46,507 nucleotides of DNA. Origin: a bacterium (GTDB taxonomy: Bacteria > Bacillota > Clostridia > Christensenellales > Aristaeellaceae). Below, in pieces: positions 23,314 through 30,899 of the stretch. The stretch spans positions 1-46,507 of the forward strand of contig JAQXJZ010000087.1 in assembly GCA_029009515.1 (NCBI GenBank), written 5' to 3'. Numbering within the stretch: position 1 is the stretch's first letter; the number at the start of each line of letters is the position of its first letter. The notes under the pieces are model-generated. The model was not told the DNA's origin. It made no database searches and saw only the letters and a list, made by a program, of their open reading frames with translations. Made by a program: the position numbers and the translations under genes.

Positions 23314-25316
23314 CGAATGTACGCTCCATCCTCCATGCCGGGCTCCACGGTGCACAGCTTGAGCACCTTGTCCTCCGCGTCGGAGGCACACAGGATCATG
23401 CCTTCGCTGGGGATCCCGCGCAGCTTGGCAGGCTTGAGGTTGCTGACCAGGATGACCTGCTTGCCAACCATTTCTTCGGGGGTGTAGAACTTGGCAATGC
23501 CGGACACCACGGAGCGCTCGGGCTCGCCTTCGCCCAGCTTCACGGTGAAGTGGAGCAGCTTGTCGCTGCCCTTGACAGTTTCAGCAGTCAGGATGCGGGC
23601 CACGCGCAGCTGGATCTTGTCGAACATATCGATGGAGATGATGCCTTCGGGCAGGGGCTCGTCCTTCTTGGTCTCCTGCTTCTTTTCCTTCTTCTCCTGC
23701 TTTTCCTTCTTGGCTTCGGGCTTCTTCTCCTCAGCAGGATTCAGAGCCTCCAGCTCCTTCTTGATATCGATGCGCGGGAACAGGGCTTCGCCCTTCTGCA
23801 CCTTGGTGCCGGCGGGCAGCTTGCCAAACTCGCTGAGGGATTCCCAGGTCTTGAGGGATTCATCCGCAACGCCCAGCTGAGCATAAATGCGCTCGGGGGT
23901 GGTGGGCATGAAGGGATAGATGAGCACGGCCACAAAGCGCACGCACTCGGCCAGCGTCAGCATGACATTGGCCAGACGATCCTTCTTGCTCTCGTCCTTG
24001 CCGAGCACCCAGGGCTGGGTGAGGTCGATGTACTTGTTGCACTCGCCGATGACCTTCCAGATCTCAGCCAGCGCCTGGCTGTACTGCAGCTTGTCCATCT
24101 GGGCCTCGACCAGAGCGGGAAGGGCCTTGACATGCTCATGCAGAGGAGCGTCGAACTCTTCTTCCACGGCATCAGTCCAGGCGGGCAGCTCACCGCCGAA
24201 GTACTTTTCAATCATGGCCACGGTACGGGAAACCAGGTTGCCCAGGTCGTTGGCCAGATCGGCATTCATGCGGGTGAGGAAGGCTTCGTTGGTGTAGTTG
24301 CCATCCGCGCCGAAGGGCATCTCACGCAGCAGATAGTAGCGCAGCGCGTCGCAGCCATAGCGGGCCACGATGGGCTGAGCATACTGCACATTGCCCTTGG
24401 ACTTGGACATCTTGTCATTGCCAAACAGCAGCCAGCCGTGGGCGAACACCTGCTTGGGCAGGGGCAGACCCAGCGCGTGCAGCATGATGGGCCAGTAGAT
24501 GGTGTGGAAACGCACAATCTCCTTGCCAACCAGGTGGACATTGGCGGGCCAGTACTTCTGCATCAGCTCGTCGTGATCGGTGCCGTAGCCCAGCGCGGTG
24601 ATGTAGTTGGACAGCGCGTCGATCCACACATAGACCACGTGCTTGGGATCAAAGTCCACCGGCACGCCCCAGGTGAAGCTGGTGCGGCTCACGCACAGAT
24701 CCTGCAGGCCGGGCTTGAGGAAGTTGTTGATCATCTCATTGGCGCGGCTGGCGGGCTGGATGAAATCCGGATGGGTCTGGATGTAGTCGATCAGCCAGTC
24801 CTGATACTTGCTCATGCGGAAGAAATAGCTCTCCTCCGTCACCAGCTCAGTAGGACGGCCGCAGTCCGGGCACACCTTCACGCCGTCCTTTTCCACCAGC
24901 TGGCTGGGGGTCCAGAACGCTTCGCAGGGGGTGCAGTACTGGCCTTCGTACTCGGCCTTGTAGATATCGCCCTGATCGTAGAGCTGCTTGAAGATCTTCT
25001 GCACGATCTTCTCATGGCGCTCGTCGGTGGTGCGGATGAAGTCATCGTATTCGATGTTCATCAGCTTCCACAGCTCCTTGGTGTTGGCGACGATCTCGTC
25101 CACGTAATCCTTGGGAGACACGCCCTTCTCGGCAGCCTTGCGCTCGATCTTCTGGCCATGCTCGTCAGTGCCGGTCAGGAAGTAGGCGTCATAGCCCGTC
25201 AGCTTCTTGAAGCGGGTCATGGCGTCCGCAGCCACGGTGGTGTAGGTGTGGCCGATGTGCATATTGCCGGAGGGATAGTAAATGGGTGTGGTAATGTAAT
25301 ACTTCTGTTTCTCCAT
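23310..25316 (-). CDS. metG: Methionyl-tRNA synthetase
   Basis: 668 residues from the ATG at 25316, with GGGAGGA upstream. HIGH is at residues 20-23, KMSKSKGNV near 300, and a knuckle with CTPCEAFW and VCPDCG is in the connective region. After the anticodon-binding helical domain there is a Lys/Glu-rich linker (about 535-565) and a C-terminal EMAP-II/Trbp111-like tRNA-binding domain starting near FDKIQLRVARIL. It charges tRNA-Met. Expression is controlled by the T-box upstream. Confidence 0.97.
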   Translation of the reverse strand: MEKQKYYITTPIYYPSGNMHIGHTYTTVAADAMTRFKKLTGYDAYFLTGTDEHGQKIERKAAEKGVSPKDYVDEIVANTKELWKLMNIEYDDFIRTTDERHEKIVQKIFKQLYDQGDIYKAEYEGQYCTPCEAFWTPSQLVEKDGVKVCPDCGRPTELVTEESYFFRMSKYQDWLIDYIQTHPDFIQPASRANEMINNFLKPGLQDLCVSRTSFTWGVPVDFDPKHVVYVWIDALSNYITALGYGTDHDELMQKYWPANVHLVGKEIVRFHTIYWPIMLHALGLPLPKQVFAHGWLLFGNDKMSKSKGNVQYAQPIVARYGCDALRYYLLREMPFGADGNYTNEAFLTRMNADLANDLGNLVSRTVAMIEKYFGGELPAWTDAVEEEFDAPLHEHVKALPALVEAQMDKLQYSQALAEIWKVIGECNKYIDLTQPWVLGKDESKKDRLANVMLTLAECVRFVAVLIYPFMPTTPERIYAQLGVADESLKTWESLSEFGKLPAGTKVQKGEALFPRIDIKKELEALNPAEEKKPEAKKEKQEKKEKKQETKKDEPLPEGIISIDMFDKIQLRVARILTAETVKGSDKLLHFTVKLGEGEPERSVVSGIAKFYTPEEMVGKQVILVSNLKPAKLRGIPSEGMILCASDAEDKVLKLCTVEPGMEDGAYIR

Positions 25317-25344
25317 TGGTGTCATCCTCCCTTTCAATCAAAAA

Positions 25345-25585
25345 GAAAAAGCCCAGCCCCATTGAGAAAAGGGGCGAGCCGAGCCCGCGGTACCACCCTT
25401 GGTTTATCGCTTTCGATCCTGAAAGATCGCAGGTCTGTATCGGGACCTCCCGCTCCGCCCTACCTATCGGACGGAAAGACTCCCGGGCCATGTTCCCCTA
25501 TCCCCTGCGCTGCTTCTCACCAGACAGCAGCTCTCTTGGGCAGACGGTCAAGGGTACTCTCCCGTTCATTGTCAAACATATGCAT
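25345..25585 (-). ncRNA. T-box riboswitch, methionine type
   Basis: On the minus strand the T-box AGGGTGGTACCGCGGG (25399-25384) is followed by a terminator stem with loop around 25370-25361 and a T-rich run (25350-25341). Stem I shows AGAGTA on one side and GAACATGG on the other side of the specifier loop. This places ATG (25491-25489) as specifier, matching metG. Uncharged tRNA-Met should stabilise the antiterminator. It fills the 305-base gap between metG and spmB. Confidence 0.92.
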
Positions 25586-25590
25586 CTTCG

Positions 25591-25618
25591 ATTATACCCG
25601 ATTTTTCCTGCTTGTCAA
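25591..25618 (-). promoter_or_regulatory. Promoter of the T-box/metG operon
   Basis: Minus strand: TTGACA (25618-25613), 16-base spacer, TATAAT (25596-25591). It begins four bases beyond the spmB stop. Confidence 0.85.
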
Positions 25619-25621
25619 CGC

Positions 25622-26119
25622 TCAAAACAGCATTCCCGCCAGCCATGTGCTTACAGCCATTCCCAAAAGAGAACACGGAATGGCGTAGCCGCTGTTCTTG
25701 CGCGCAGATGCACTCAGGTAGATGCACACCGTATAGAAGATGGTTTCGCTGGAACCCATCACCGTGCTGGCAATCAGCCCGATGCGGCTGTCCGGGCCGT
25801 AACGCTCCAGCAGCTCTTCCAGCATCGCCAGAGCACCCGAGCCGCTTACAGGGCGGATCAGGACAAGCGGGGCGATTTCCGGCGGAAGCCCCAGCCACAG
25901 AAGCGCCGGTGCGCACGCGGCGCACAGCGCATCCAGCAGGCCGGCGGCGCGCATCATGGAGATGGCGCACAGCATAGCCGCCAGATTGGGCAGCACCTGC
26001 ACGGCTGTGCGCATTCCTTCTTTGGCGCCGGCAACGAACAAATCATACACCGCAAGCCTTTTCCAGACAGCTGCTGTAAGCAGCGCAAGTATCAGCGCAG
26101 GAAAGATCCAGCCATTCAA
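25622..26119 (-). CDS. spmB: Spore maturation protein B
   Basis: 165 residues from a TTG at 26117-26119, with AAGGAGG eight bases upstream overlapping the spmA stop. Several hydrophobic helices and the nucleoside-recognition (gate) motif LIRPVSGSGALAMLEELL followed by GPDSRIGLIASTVMGSSETIFYT are typical of SpmB. In Bacillus, SpmA and SpmB are needed for normal spore core dehydration. Presence suggests an endospore-forming lineage, though the pair persists in some non-sporulating relatives. Confidence 0.92.
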   Translation of the reverse strand: MNGWIFPALILALLTAAVWKRLAVYDLFVAGAKEGMRTAVQVLPNLAAMLCAISMMRAAGLLDALCAACAPALLWLGLPPEIAPLVLIRPVSGSGALAMLEELLERYGPDSRIGLIASTVMGSSETIFYTVCIYLSASARKNSGYAIPCSLLGMAVSTWLAGMLF

Positions 26120-26124
26120 GCAGC

Positions 26125-26682
26125 CTACCTCCTTCTGATCCACAGCGCCGGAAGCACGCCGACCAGCGTTGATACAGCCGTGCAAAGCAGCACGGGCGCC
26201 ACTACTGCCTGTGCGTTGGCGGAGCCTGCTGCTATCCGCAGGGTCAAAACCGTGGTGGGCAGCAGCTGCAGGCCGGTGGCGTTGAGAATGAGCAGCATAT
26301 ACAGATCATGGCGCACCGCAGGCGCATGTTTCTCTTCCTCGCTGATCAGGCGAACTGCCCTGATCCCCTGCGGCGTTGCCGCATTGCCAAGCCCCAGCGC
26401 ATTCATGGACAGATTGAGCGCAATGGCCTCGCGTGTCTCTTCGCTTCTGACAGATGGCATGAGCCAACGCAGCAGCGGACGCAAACGCCTTTCCATCCAG
26501 CCGGATATTCCGGCTTCTTTTACAATCTCCATCAGGCCACAAAAAAGCAGATATCCTGCCCCCAGCTGCAGCGTGAGTGAAATGGCATTTTCGCATCCCT
26601 TCAGGGCTGCTTCCATCATGCCTGTTACCTTTCCAGCAAATACCGCATACAGGATTGATCCAGCCGTCATTATAAACCACAT
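26125..26682 (-). CDS. spmA: Spore maturation protein A
   Basis: 185 residues, with four to five hydrophobic helices. The SpmA hallmark NLSMNALGLGNAATPQGIRA is present, and LNATGLQLLPTTVLTLR follows. It forms an operon with spmB (five bases apart). The start at 26682 has a weak ribosome site (GGAGAA, about 12 bases away); residue 5 (ATG) is an alternative. The upstream region holds an inverted repeat (26717-26741). Confidence 0.92.
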   Translation of the reverse strand: MWFIMTAGSILYAVFAGKVTGMMEAALKGCENAISLTLQLGAGYLLFCGLMEIVKEAGISGWMERRLRPLLRWLMPSVRSEETREAIALNLSMNALGLGNAATPQGIRAVRLISEEEKHAPAVRHDLYMLLILNATGLQLLPTTVLTLRIAAGSANAQAVVAPVLLCTAVSTLVGVLPALWIRRR

Positions 26683-26716
26683 TGAATGTATAATTCTCCA
26701 TTCTCCTCTCTTTTTA

Positions 26717-26741
26717 CATCTTAACAGATGTACAATGTTAA
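26717..26741. promoter_or_regulatory. Inverted repeats between spmA and the abrB-like gene
   Basis: TTAACA (26721-26726) and TGTTAA (26736-26741) form a dyad with a nine-base spacer; ACATC/GATGT (26717-26732) forms a second, overlapping one. The position upstream of divergent spmA and abrB-like genes fits an operator, but no regulator is identified. Confidence 0.35.
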
Positions 26742-26804
26742 AAACTTTTTACACGTTACACCCAAAAGTATGTATGCTGGTCTGAATACTTGCCATCTCT
26801 TACA

Positions 26805-26833
26805 TTGACATATTCTTCATCCAGATGTATTTT
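26805..26833 (+). promoter_or_regulatory. Promoter of the abrB-like gene
   Basis: TTGACA (26805-26810), 17-base spacer, TATTTT (26828-26833), with a leader of about 65 bases. Confidence 0.65.
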
Positions 26834-26902
26834 TATGTTATCTACGTATGGCTGTATGCGCAGATAGGCAAATTATCTCTTATGTACATCGGAGGAATAC
26901 AC

Positions 26903-27151
26903 ATGAAATCTACAGGCGTGGTGCGTAAGCTGGATAATCTGGGACGCATTGTCATCCCGATCGAGCTTAGAAAAACGATGGGTATTGCTATCAAGGATAC
27001 GCTGGAAATCTTCACCGAAGGAGATGAAATCATTCTCAAGAAGTATCAGCCCGGCTGCATCTTCTGCAATGACGCCCGCAATGTGAAGCTTTTCAAGGGC
27101 AAGATGGTCTGCGAAAAGTGCATGAACGAAATGAAGAAGGGCGACGAATAA
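26903..27151 (+). CDS. AbrB/SpoVT-type transition-state regulator with C-terminal zinc ribbon-like motif
   Basis: 82 residues from the ATG at 26903 (GGAGGA upstream). The swapped-hairpin DNA-binding domain is clear: STGVVRKLDNLGRIVIPIEL, LRKTMGIAIKDTLEIF and GDEIILKKY. The C-terminus carries CIFC and, 14 residues on, CEKC, a likely zinc-binding pair. AbrB relatives control the switch to stationary phase and sporulation. It is divergent from spmA, so autoregulation or control of spmAB is possible. Confidence 0.92.
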   Translation: MKSTGVVRKLDNLGRIVIPIELRKTMGIAIKDTLEIFTEGDEIILKKYQPGCIFCNDARNVKLFKGKMVCEKCMNEMKKGDE

Positions 27152-27165
27152 AAAAACATGCAAAA

Positions 27166-27200
27166 ACTGCGATACGAGGTGAACCGTATCGCAGTATTTT
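27166..27200. terminator. Bidirectional terminator between abrB-like and trx genes
   Basis: Perfect 11-bp stem (ACTGCGATACG at 27166-27176, CGTATCGCAGT at 27185-27195), flanked by A5 on the left and TTTT on the right, so it can serve both convergent transcripts. Confidence 0.85.
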
Positions 27201-27213
27201 GATGTCTTTGCTC

Positions 27214-27519
27214 TTATGCCAGCAGGTTGAGAATGGTCTGCTTGCTCTGCACGCCGATGGTCTTGCCGCTTTCCTTGCCGTCCTTGAAGACGATCAGGGT
27301 GGGAATGCTCATCACGCCGTACTTGGCGGCGATTTCAGGCGCTTCATCCACGTTGAGCTTGTACACTTCATAGGCGTCGCTTTCGGCGGCGATCTGCTCA
27401 ATCACAGGGGTCAGCATTTTGCACGGGCCGCACCAGTCAGCATAGAAATCCACAAGCACGGGCTTTGCGCTGTTCAGTACCAGTTCCTGAAAGTTCTGGG
27501 TGTTCACCTTGTTTGCCAT
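27214..27519 (-). CDS. trxA: Thioredoxin
   Basis: 101 residues, the standard thioredoxin length. It has PVLVDFYADWCGPCKMLTP with the redox pair CGPC, cis-Pro in MSIPTLIVF, and no signal peptide, so it is cytosolic. It reduces disulfides with electrons from thioredoxin reductase, which is not in the window. AAGGAGG lies nine bases before the ATG. It has its own promoter and is not obviously cotranscribed with the MATE gene. Confidence 0.95.
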   Translation of the reverse strand: MANKVNTQNFQELVLNSAKPVLVDFYADWCGPCKMLTPVIEQIAAESDAYEVYKLNVDEAPEIAAKYGVMSIPTLIVFKDGKESGKTIGVQSKQTILNLLA

Positions 27520-27560
27520 ATATGATAACCTCCTTAAAGATCGTATGCTTGTTCGTTCAT

Positions 27561-27589
27561 ATCATACCCTGCAGCGCCGGAAATGAAAC
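27561..27589 (-). promoter_or_regulatory. Possible thioredoxin promoter
   Basis: Minus strand: GTTTCA (27589-27584), 17-base spacer, TATGAT (27566-27561). The -35 is weak. Confidence 0.45.
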
Positions 27590-27606
27590 CACAAAATGTA
27601 AGATCA

Positions 27607-28968
27607 TCAGGCACGCAATTCCGCCCGCATATACCTGCGCATAGCGCGCACGGACAGCGTGGTGGTCACGCTCACGGCAATAAAGTCCGAAATCGGCTCG
27701 GCCAGGAGCACAGCATCCACCTTGTTTTGCAGGAACACAGGCAGGATAAAGATGAGCGGAATCAGCAAAAACACCTTGCGCAGAAGCGCCAGGAACAGCG
27801 ACGTCTTGGCGTCTCCCATGGAAACAAAGGTCTGCTGGCAGGCAATCTGCAAACCGAACAGGCCGGTTGCACCCATATAGATGCGCAGGTTATGACGGAC
27901 CGCCTCAATCAGCGCCGCATCGGAGGTAAACAGCTTGGCAAACATCTGCGGCGCAATCATCGCTGCCGCCCAGATGAGCATGGAATAGCTCAGGCAGATC
28001 ACCAGCAGCAGCTTGTAAATGCTCAGCACGCGCTGCTTGTTGCCAGCGCCATAATTGAAACTGATGATGGGCTGACCGCCCTGCGTCAGTCCCTGCAGGG
28101 GCAGCAGGGAAAACTGCATCACGCTGTTGAGAATGGTCATGGAGCCAACAGCCAGATCGCCGCCGTATTTGAGCAGGCTGGAATTGAAGCTGACGGAAAG
28201 GATGCTCTCGGTAAACTGCATCACAAACGGCGCCAGGCCCAGCGCCATGCAGGGCAGATACACCTTGGGCTCTATACGCAGATAGGCCGGACGAATGCGA
28301 AGCATCGTCTTCTTGCCCGTCAGGAAGCGCAGCACCCATACGGCAGATACGCTCTGCGACAGAATGGTGGCCAGCGCAGCGCCGCGCACACCCATGCCGA
28401 ACCCAAAGATGAAAACAGGATCCAGCACGATGTTGCAAATGGCGCCGATCATGACGGTCATCATGCTTACGCGCGAAAATCCCTGCGTGGTGATGAAAGC
28501 GTTCAAGCCCAGCGTCAGCTGTACCGCAACCGTACCAATCGCATAGATCGACAGATAATCCCATGCGTAACCAATGGTTTCACTGCTGGCGCCAAACAGC
28601 ATCAGGGCCTTGCGGCCAAACAGCAGAATGGCAACCGTCAGCACCACCGCCATCACAACCAGCGCAGCGGCACAGTTGCCCAGAATGCGCTCCGCCTCGT
28701 CCTTCTTGTTTCGGCCCATCATGATGGCCGCACGCGGCGCGCCGCCCATGCTGACCAGCGCTGCAAATGCGCTCACCAGCAGAATGACCGGCATGGTCAC
28801 GCCAAGGCCGGTCAGAGCCGCGGCGCCCACGTCCGGAATATGGCCAATGTACATGCGGTCAACCATATTGTACAGCATGTTCACCAGCTGCGCCACGATG
28901 GCCGGGAGGGCCAGCTGCCACAGCAGTTTTCCAACCGGTTTTGTACCTAAATCATTTTCCCTTTGCAT
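27607..28968 (-). CDS. MATE family efflux transporter
   Basis: 453 residues, about twelve transmembrane helices in two MatE halves. Typical segments include LALPAIVAQLVNMLYNMVDR at the N-terminus, GLGVTMPVILLVSAFAALVS and GAPRAAIMMGRNKKDEAERIL, with the second half starting near LGLAPFVMQFTESIL. These carriers export organic cations, drugs or small peptides against Na+ or H+. AGGAGG precedes the ATG. It is divergent from the tandem ATP-grasp genes, with interlocked promoters, so its cargo could be their product. Confidence 0.93.
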   Translation of the reverse strand: MQRENDLGTKPVGKLLWQLALPAIVAQLVNMLYNMVDRMYIGHIPDVGAAALTGLGVTMPVILLVSAFAALVSMGGAPRAAIMMGRNKKDEAERILGNCAAALVVMAVVLTVAILLFGRKALMLFGASSETIGYAWDYLSIYAIGTVAVQLTLGLNAFITTQGFSRVSMMTVMIGAICNIVLDPVFIFGFGMGVRGAALATILSQSVSAVWVLRFLTGKKTMLRIRPAYLRIEPKVYLPCMALGLAPFVMQFTESILSVSFNSSLLKYGGDLAVGSMTILNSVMQFSLLPLQGLTQGGQPIISFNYGAGNKQRVLSIYKLLLVICLSYSMLIWAAAMIAPQMFAKLFTSDAALIEAVRHNLRIYMGATGLFGLQIACQQTFVSMGDAKTSLFLALLRKVFLLIPLIFILPVFLQNKVDAVLLAEPISDFIAVSVTTTLSVRAMRRYMRAELRA

Positions 28969-29020
28969 TTCAAATGCCTCCTATATAAATCAAAGCGCGC
29001 AAAAAAACCGCGCTCAGAAT

Positions 29021-29049
29021 ATTATAGCAACCTCAAAGCAGATTGACAA
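29021..29049 (-). promoter_or_regulatory. MATE gene promoter, -35 overlapping the opposite promoter
   Basis: Minus strand: TTGTCA (29049-29044), 17-base spacer, TATAAT (29026-29021). Five of six -35 bases are shared with the plus-strand promoter at 29043. Confidence 0.8.
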
Positions 29050-29071
29050 GCGCAAAGCGCCATGCTATTCT
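29043..29071 (+). promoter_or_regulatory. ATP-grasp operon promoter, -35 overlapping the opposite promoter
   Basis: TTGACA (29043-29048), 17-base spacer, TATTCT (29066-29071), about 36 bases before the ATG. Confidence 0.75.
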
Positions 29072-29106
29072 TTGGCTGAAACGCTGATGCAAGGGAGATG
29101 CGCCGT

Positions 29107-29985
29107 ATGCTCAAGGGCCTGATGGTTGTCAACGCCTTTCTGCGCACAACCAAGTTTGATGATCTGTACCACACGTTGCTGGCGTCTGCCGCCGGTGTGG
29201 GCATGGCGCTGGACGTAGCCACCAATGCCGAATTGTGCTGTGTGGTGAATACGCCGGATTTTGATGCTTCCGCATATGACTTTGTCCTTTTCTGGGATAA
29301 GGACGTGCAATTGGCCATGCAGCTGGAAGCCCGCGGCATGCGCGTGTTCAACAGCGCGCAGAGCATCCTGTGGTGCGACGACAAGGCGCTGACCTACCTC
29401 AAGCTGAAGGAGGCCGGCATTCCCACGGCGCCCACCATCCTTGCGCCCAAAACATTCCCGGGCATCGGATATACAGACCTCACCTTCCTCGAGCAGGCCG
29501 CCGATCAGCTGGGCTTTCCCATGGTGGTAAAAGAGTGCTTCGGTTCCTTCGGCCAGCAGGTGTATCTGGTGCACACCATGGAGGAGCTGCGTGAAAAAGT
29601 GACCGCCATGGCCGGTACTCCCCTGCTCTTCCAGAAGCTGATTGCCGAAAGCTACGGCCGGGATGTGCGCGTCAATGTGGTTGGCGGCCGCGTGGCCGCC
29701 AGCATGCTGCGCATGAGCACGGACGGTGACTTCCGCAGCAATCTCACCCGAGGCGGCGCCATGGAAAAGTGGCAGGCCACACCCGAGCAGGAAGCCGCGG
29801 CGCTCGCGGCTGTAAAGGCGCTGGAGCTGGACTTTGCCGGCGTGGACGTGATGTTTGGAAACGACGGCCCCATCATCTGCGAGGTCAACTCCAACGCTCA
29901 CTTCAAAACCACCCTTGAATGCACAGGCGTGAACATGGCGGATGAAATCATGCGCTATATCGCCGGAAAGCTGGTTGAAGCATGA
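29107..29985 (+). CDS. RimK-like ATP-grasp ligase (first of a pair)
   Basis: 292 residues from the ATG at 29107 (AAGGGAG nine bases upstream; the ATG at 29098 abuts that site). ATP-grasp features: FPMVVKECFGSFGQQVYLV (nucleotide Lys and Gly loop), LFQKLIAESYGRDVRVNVVG, MSTDGDFRSNLTRGG and DVMFGNDGPIICEVNSNAHF (metal-binding Glu/Asn). RimK relatives join a carboxylate to an amine via an acyl phosphate, often adding Glu or another amino acid. The N-terminal 90 residues form a pre-ATP-grasp domain. Substrate unknown. It overlaps the next gene by four bases. Confidence 0.88.
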   Translation: MLKGLMVVNAFLRTTKFDDLYHTLLASAAGVGMALDVATNAELCCVVNTPDFDASAYDFVLFWDKDVQLAMQLEARGMRVFNSAQSILWCDDKALTYLKLKEAGIPTAPTILAPKTFPGIGYTDLTFLEQAADQLGFPMVVKECFGSFGQQVYLVHTMEELREKVTAMAGTPLLFQKLIAESYGRDVRVNVVGGRVAASMLRMSTDGDFRSNLTRGGAMEKWQATPEQEAAALAAVKALELDFAGVDVMFGNDGPIICEVNSNAHFKTTLECTGVNMADEIMRYIAGKLVEA

Positions 29986-30836
29986 AAACCTACTGGCTTT
30001 TGTATGAAGACTGCGATTTCGCCATCAACCAGGGCTTTGCCCGGATGATGCAGGAGAGCGGAAAGCGTTTCGGCGTGAGCGTGGAACCGGTGCTGCTCAG
30101 CCAGCTGCATCTTTCCATGGATGGGCAAGGCCAGCCCTTCTGCCTGAAGGATGGCAAACGCAGCCAGCCCGACGCCGTTCTGTCCCGTCAGCGCTATGCG
30201 TGGATCAGCGAACATTTCGAGCGCATGGGCGTTGTGGTGTACAACAATGCCCGCGTCTGCCGCATCTGCAACGACAAACGCATCACCCATCAGTTCCTGC
30301 AGGGGCTGCCCATGCCGCCTTCTGTGTTCTTCTCACCCGTTCTTCCGCAGCCTCCGCAAACCTACCCCGTTCTCATCAAACCCGCCTGCAGCCATGGCGG
30401 CGACCGCGTGACGCTGGTAAGCAGCGAAGCCGAATGGTACGAAACGGTGCAGCGCATTCAGCCGGAACCCATGCTGCAGCAGACTGTTGTAAGCGATGCC
30501 GGATGCGACCTGCGCGTGTATGTACTGCACGGAAAAATCCTGGCAGGCGTGATGCGCACCGCCCAAAGCGGCGTGGTGAGCAATTTCAAAAAGGGCGGTC
30601 ATGTGGCGCTGCACGAGCTGACGGATGAAGAACGCAGCCTCGCCGAAGCCGTTATCCGTCGCTTTGACGAGGCCGGAGCGCCGCTGCACATGGCTGGCGT
30701 AGACATGCTCTATCACCACGGCCATCCCGTCATCGGCGAGGTGGAAGATGTGGTGGGCAGCCGGATGCTGTATCAGACCAGCAATCTGGACATTGTTACA
30801 TTGTATCTGGAAGGACTTGCCGCAAAACAGCAATGA
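29982..30836 (+). CDS. ATP-grasp ligase-like protein (second of a pair)
   Basis: 284 residues; the ATG overlaps the upstream stop (ATGA). It has a pre-ATP-grasp domain (MKTYWLLYEDCDFAINQGFA), then YPVLIKPACSHGGDRVTLV, MLQQTVVSDAGCDLRVYVLHG, SGVVSNFKKGGHVAL and MAGVDMLYHHGHPVIGEVED. The usual ExN metal motif reads GEVEDVVGS, so the Asn is replaced by Asp. It is related to, but clearly diverged from, the first ligase. The pair may add two different building blocks in sequence, or form a heteromer. Confidence 0.82.
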   Translation: MKTYWLLYEDCDFAINQGFARMMQESGKRFGVSVEPVLLSQLHLSMDGQGQPFCLKDGKRSQPDAVLSRQRYAWISEHFERMGVVVYNNARVCRICNDKRITHQFLQGLPMPPSVFFSPVLPQPPQTYPVLIKPACSHGGDRVTLVSSEAEWYETVQRIQPEPMLQQTVVSDAGCDLRVYVLHGKILAGVMRTAQSGVVSNFKKGGHVALHELTDEERSLAEAVIRRFDEAGAPLHMAGVDMLYHHGHPVIGEVEDVVGSRMLYQTSNLDIVTLYLEGLAAKQQ

Positions 30837-30861
30837 CAATCCGTTCTGTCTGTGGTATAAT
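30833..30861 (+). promoter_or_regulatory. Promoter of the DegT-type aminotransferase gene
   Basis: ATGACA (30833-30838), 17-base spacer ending in TGG (extended -10), TATAAT (30856-30861). The -35 overlaps the stop of the second ATP-grasp gene. Confidence 0.75.
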
Positions 30862-30899
30862 GGTTGCGTATACCAATGATTACGAGGAGGCGACTCCCT

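Noticed and set aside
23550-25688. A 712-residue open frame antisense to metG
   Set aside because: It runs through the T-box leader and promoter and shows no motif, while the opposite strand encodes complete methionyl-tRNA synthetase.
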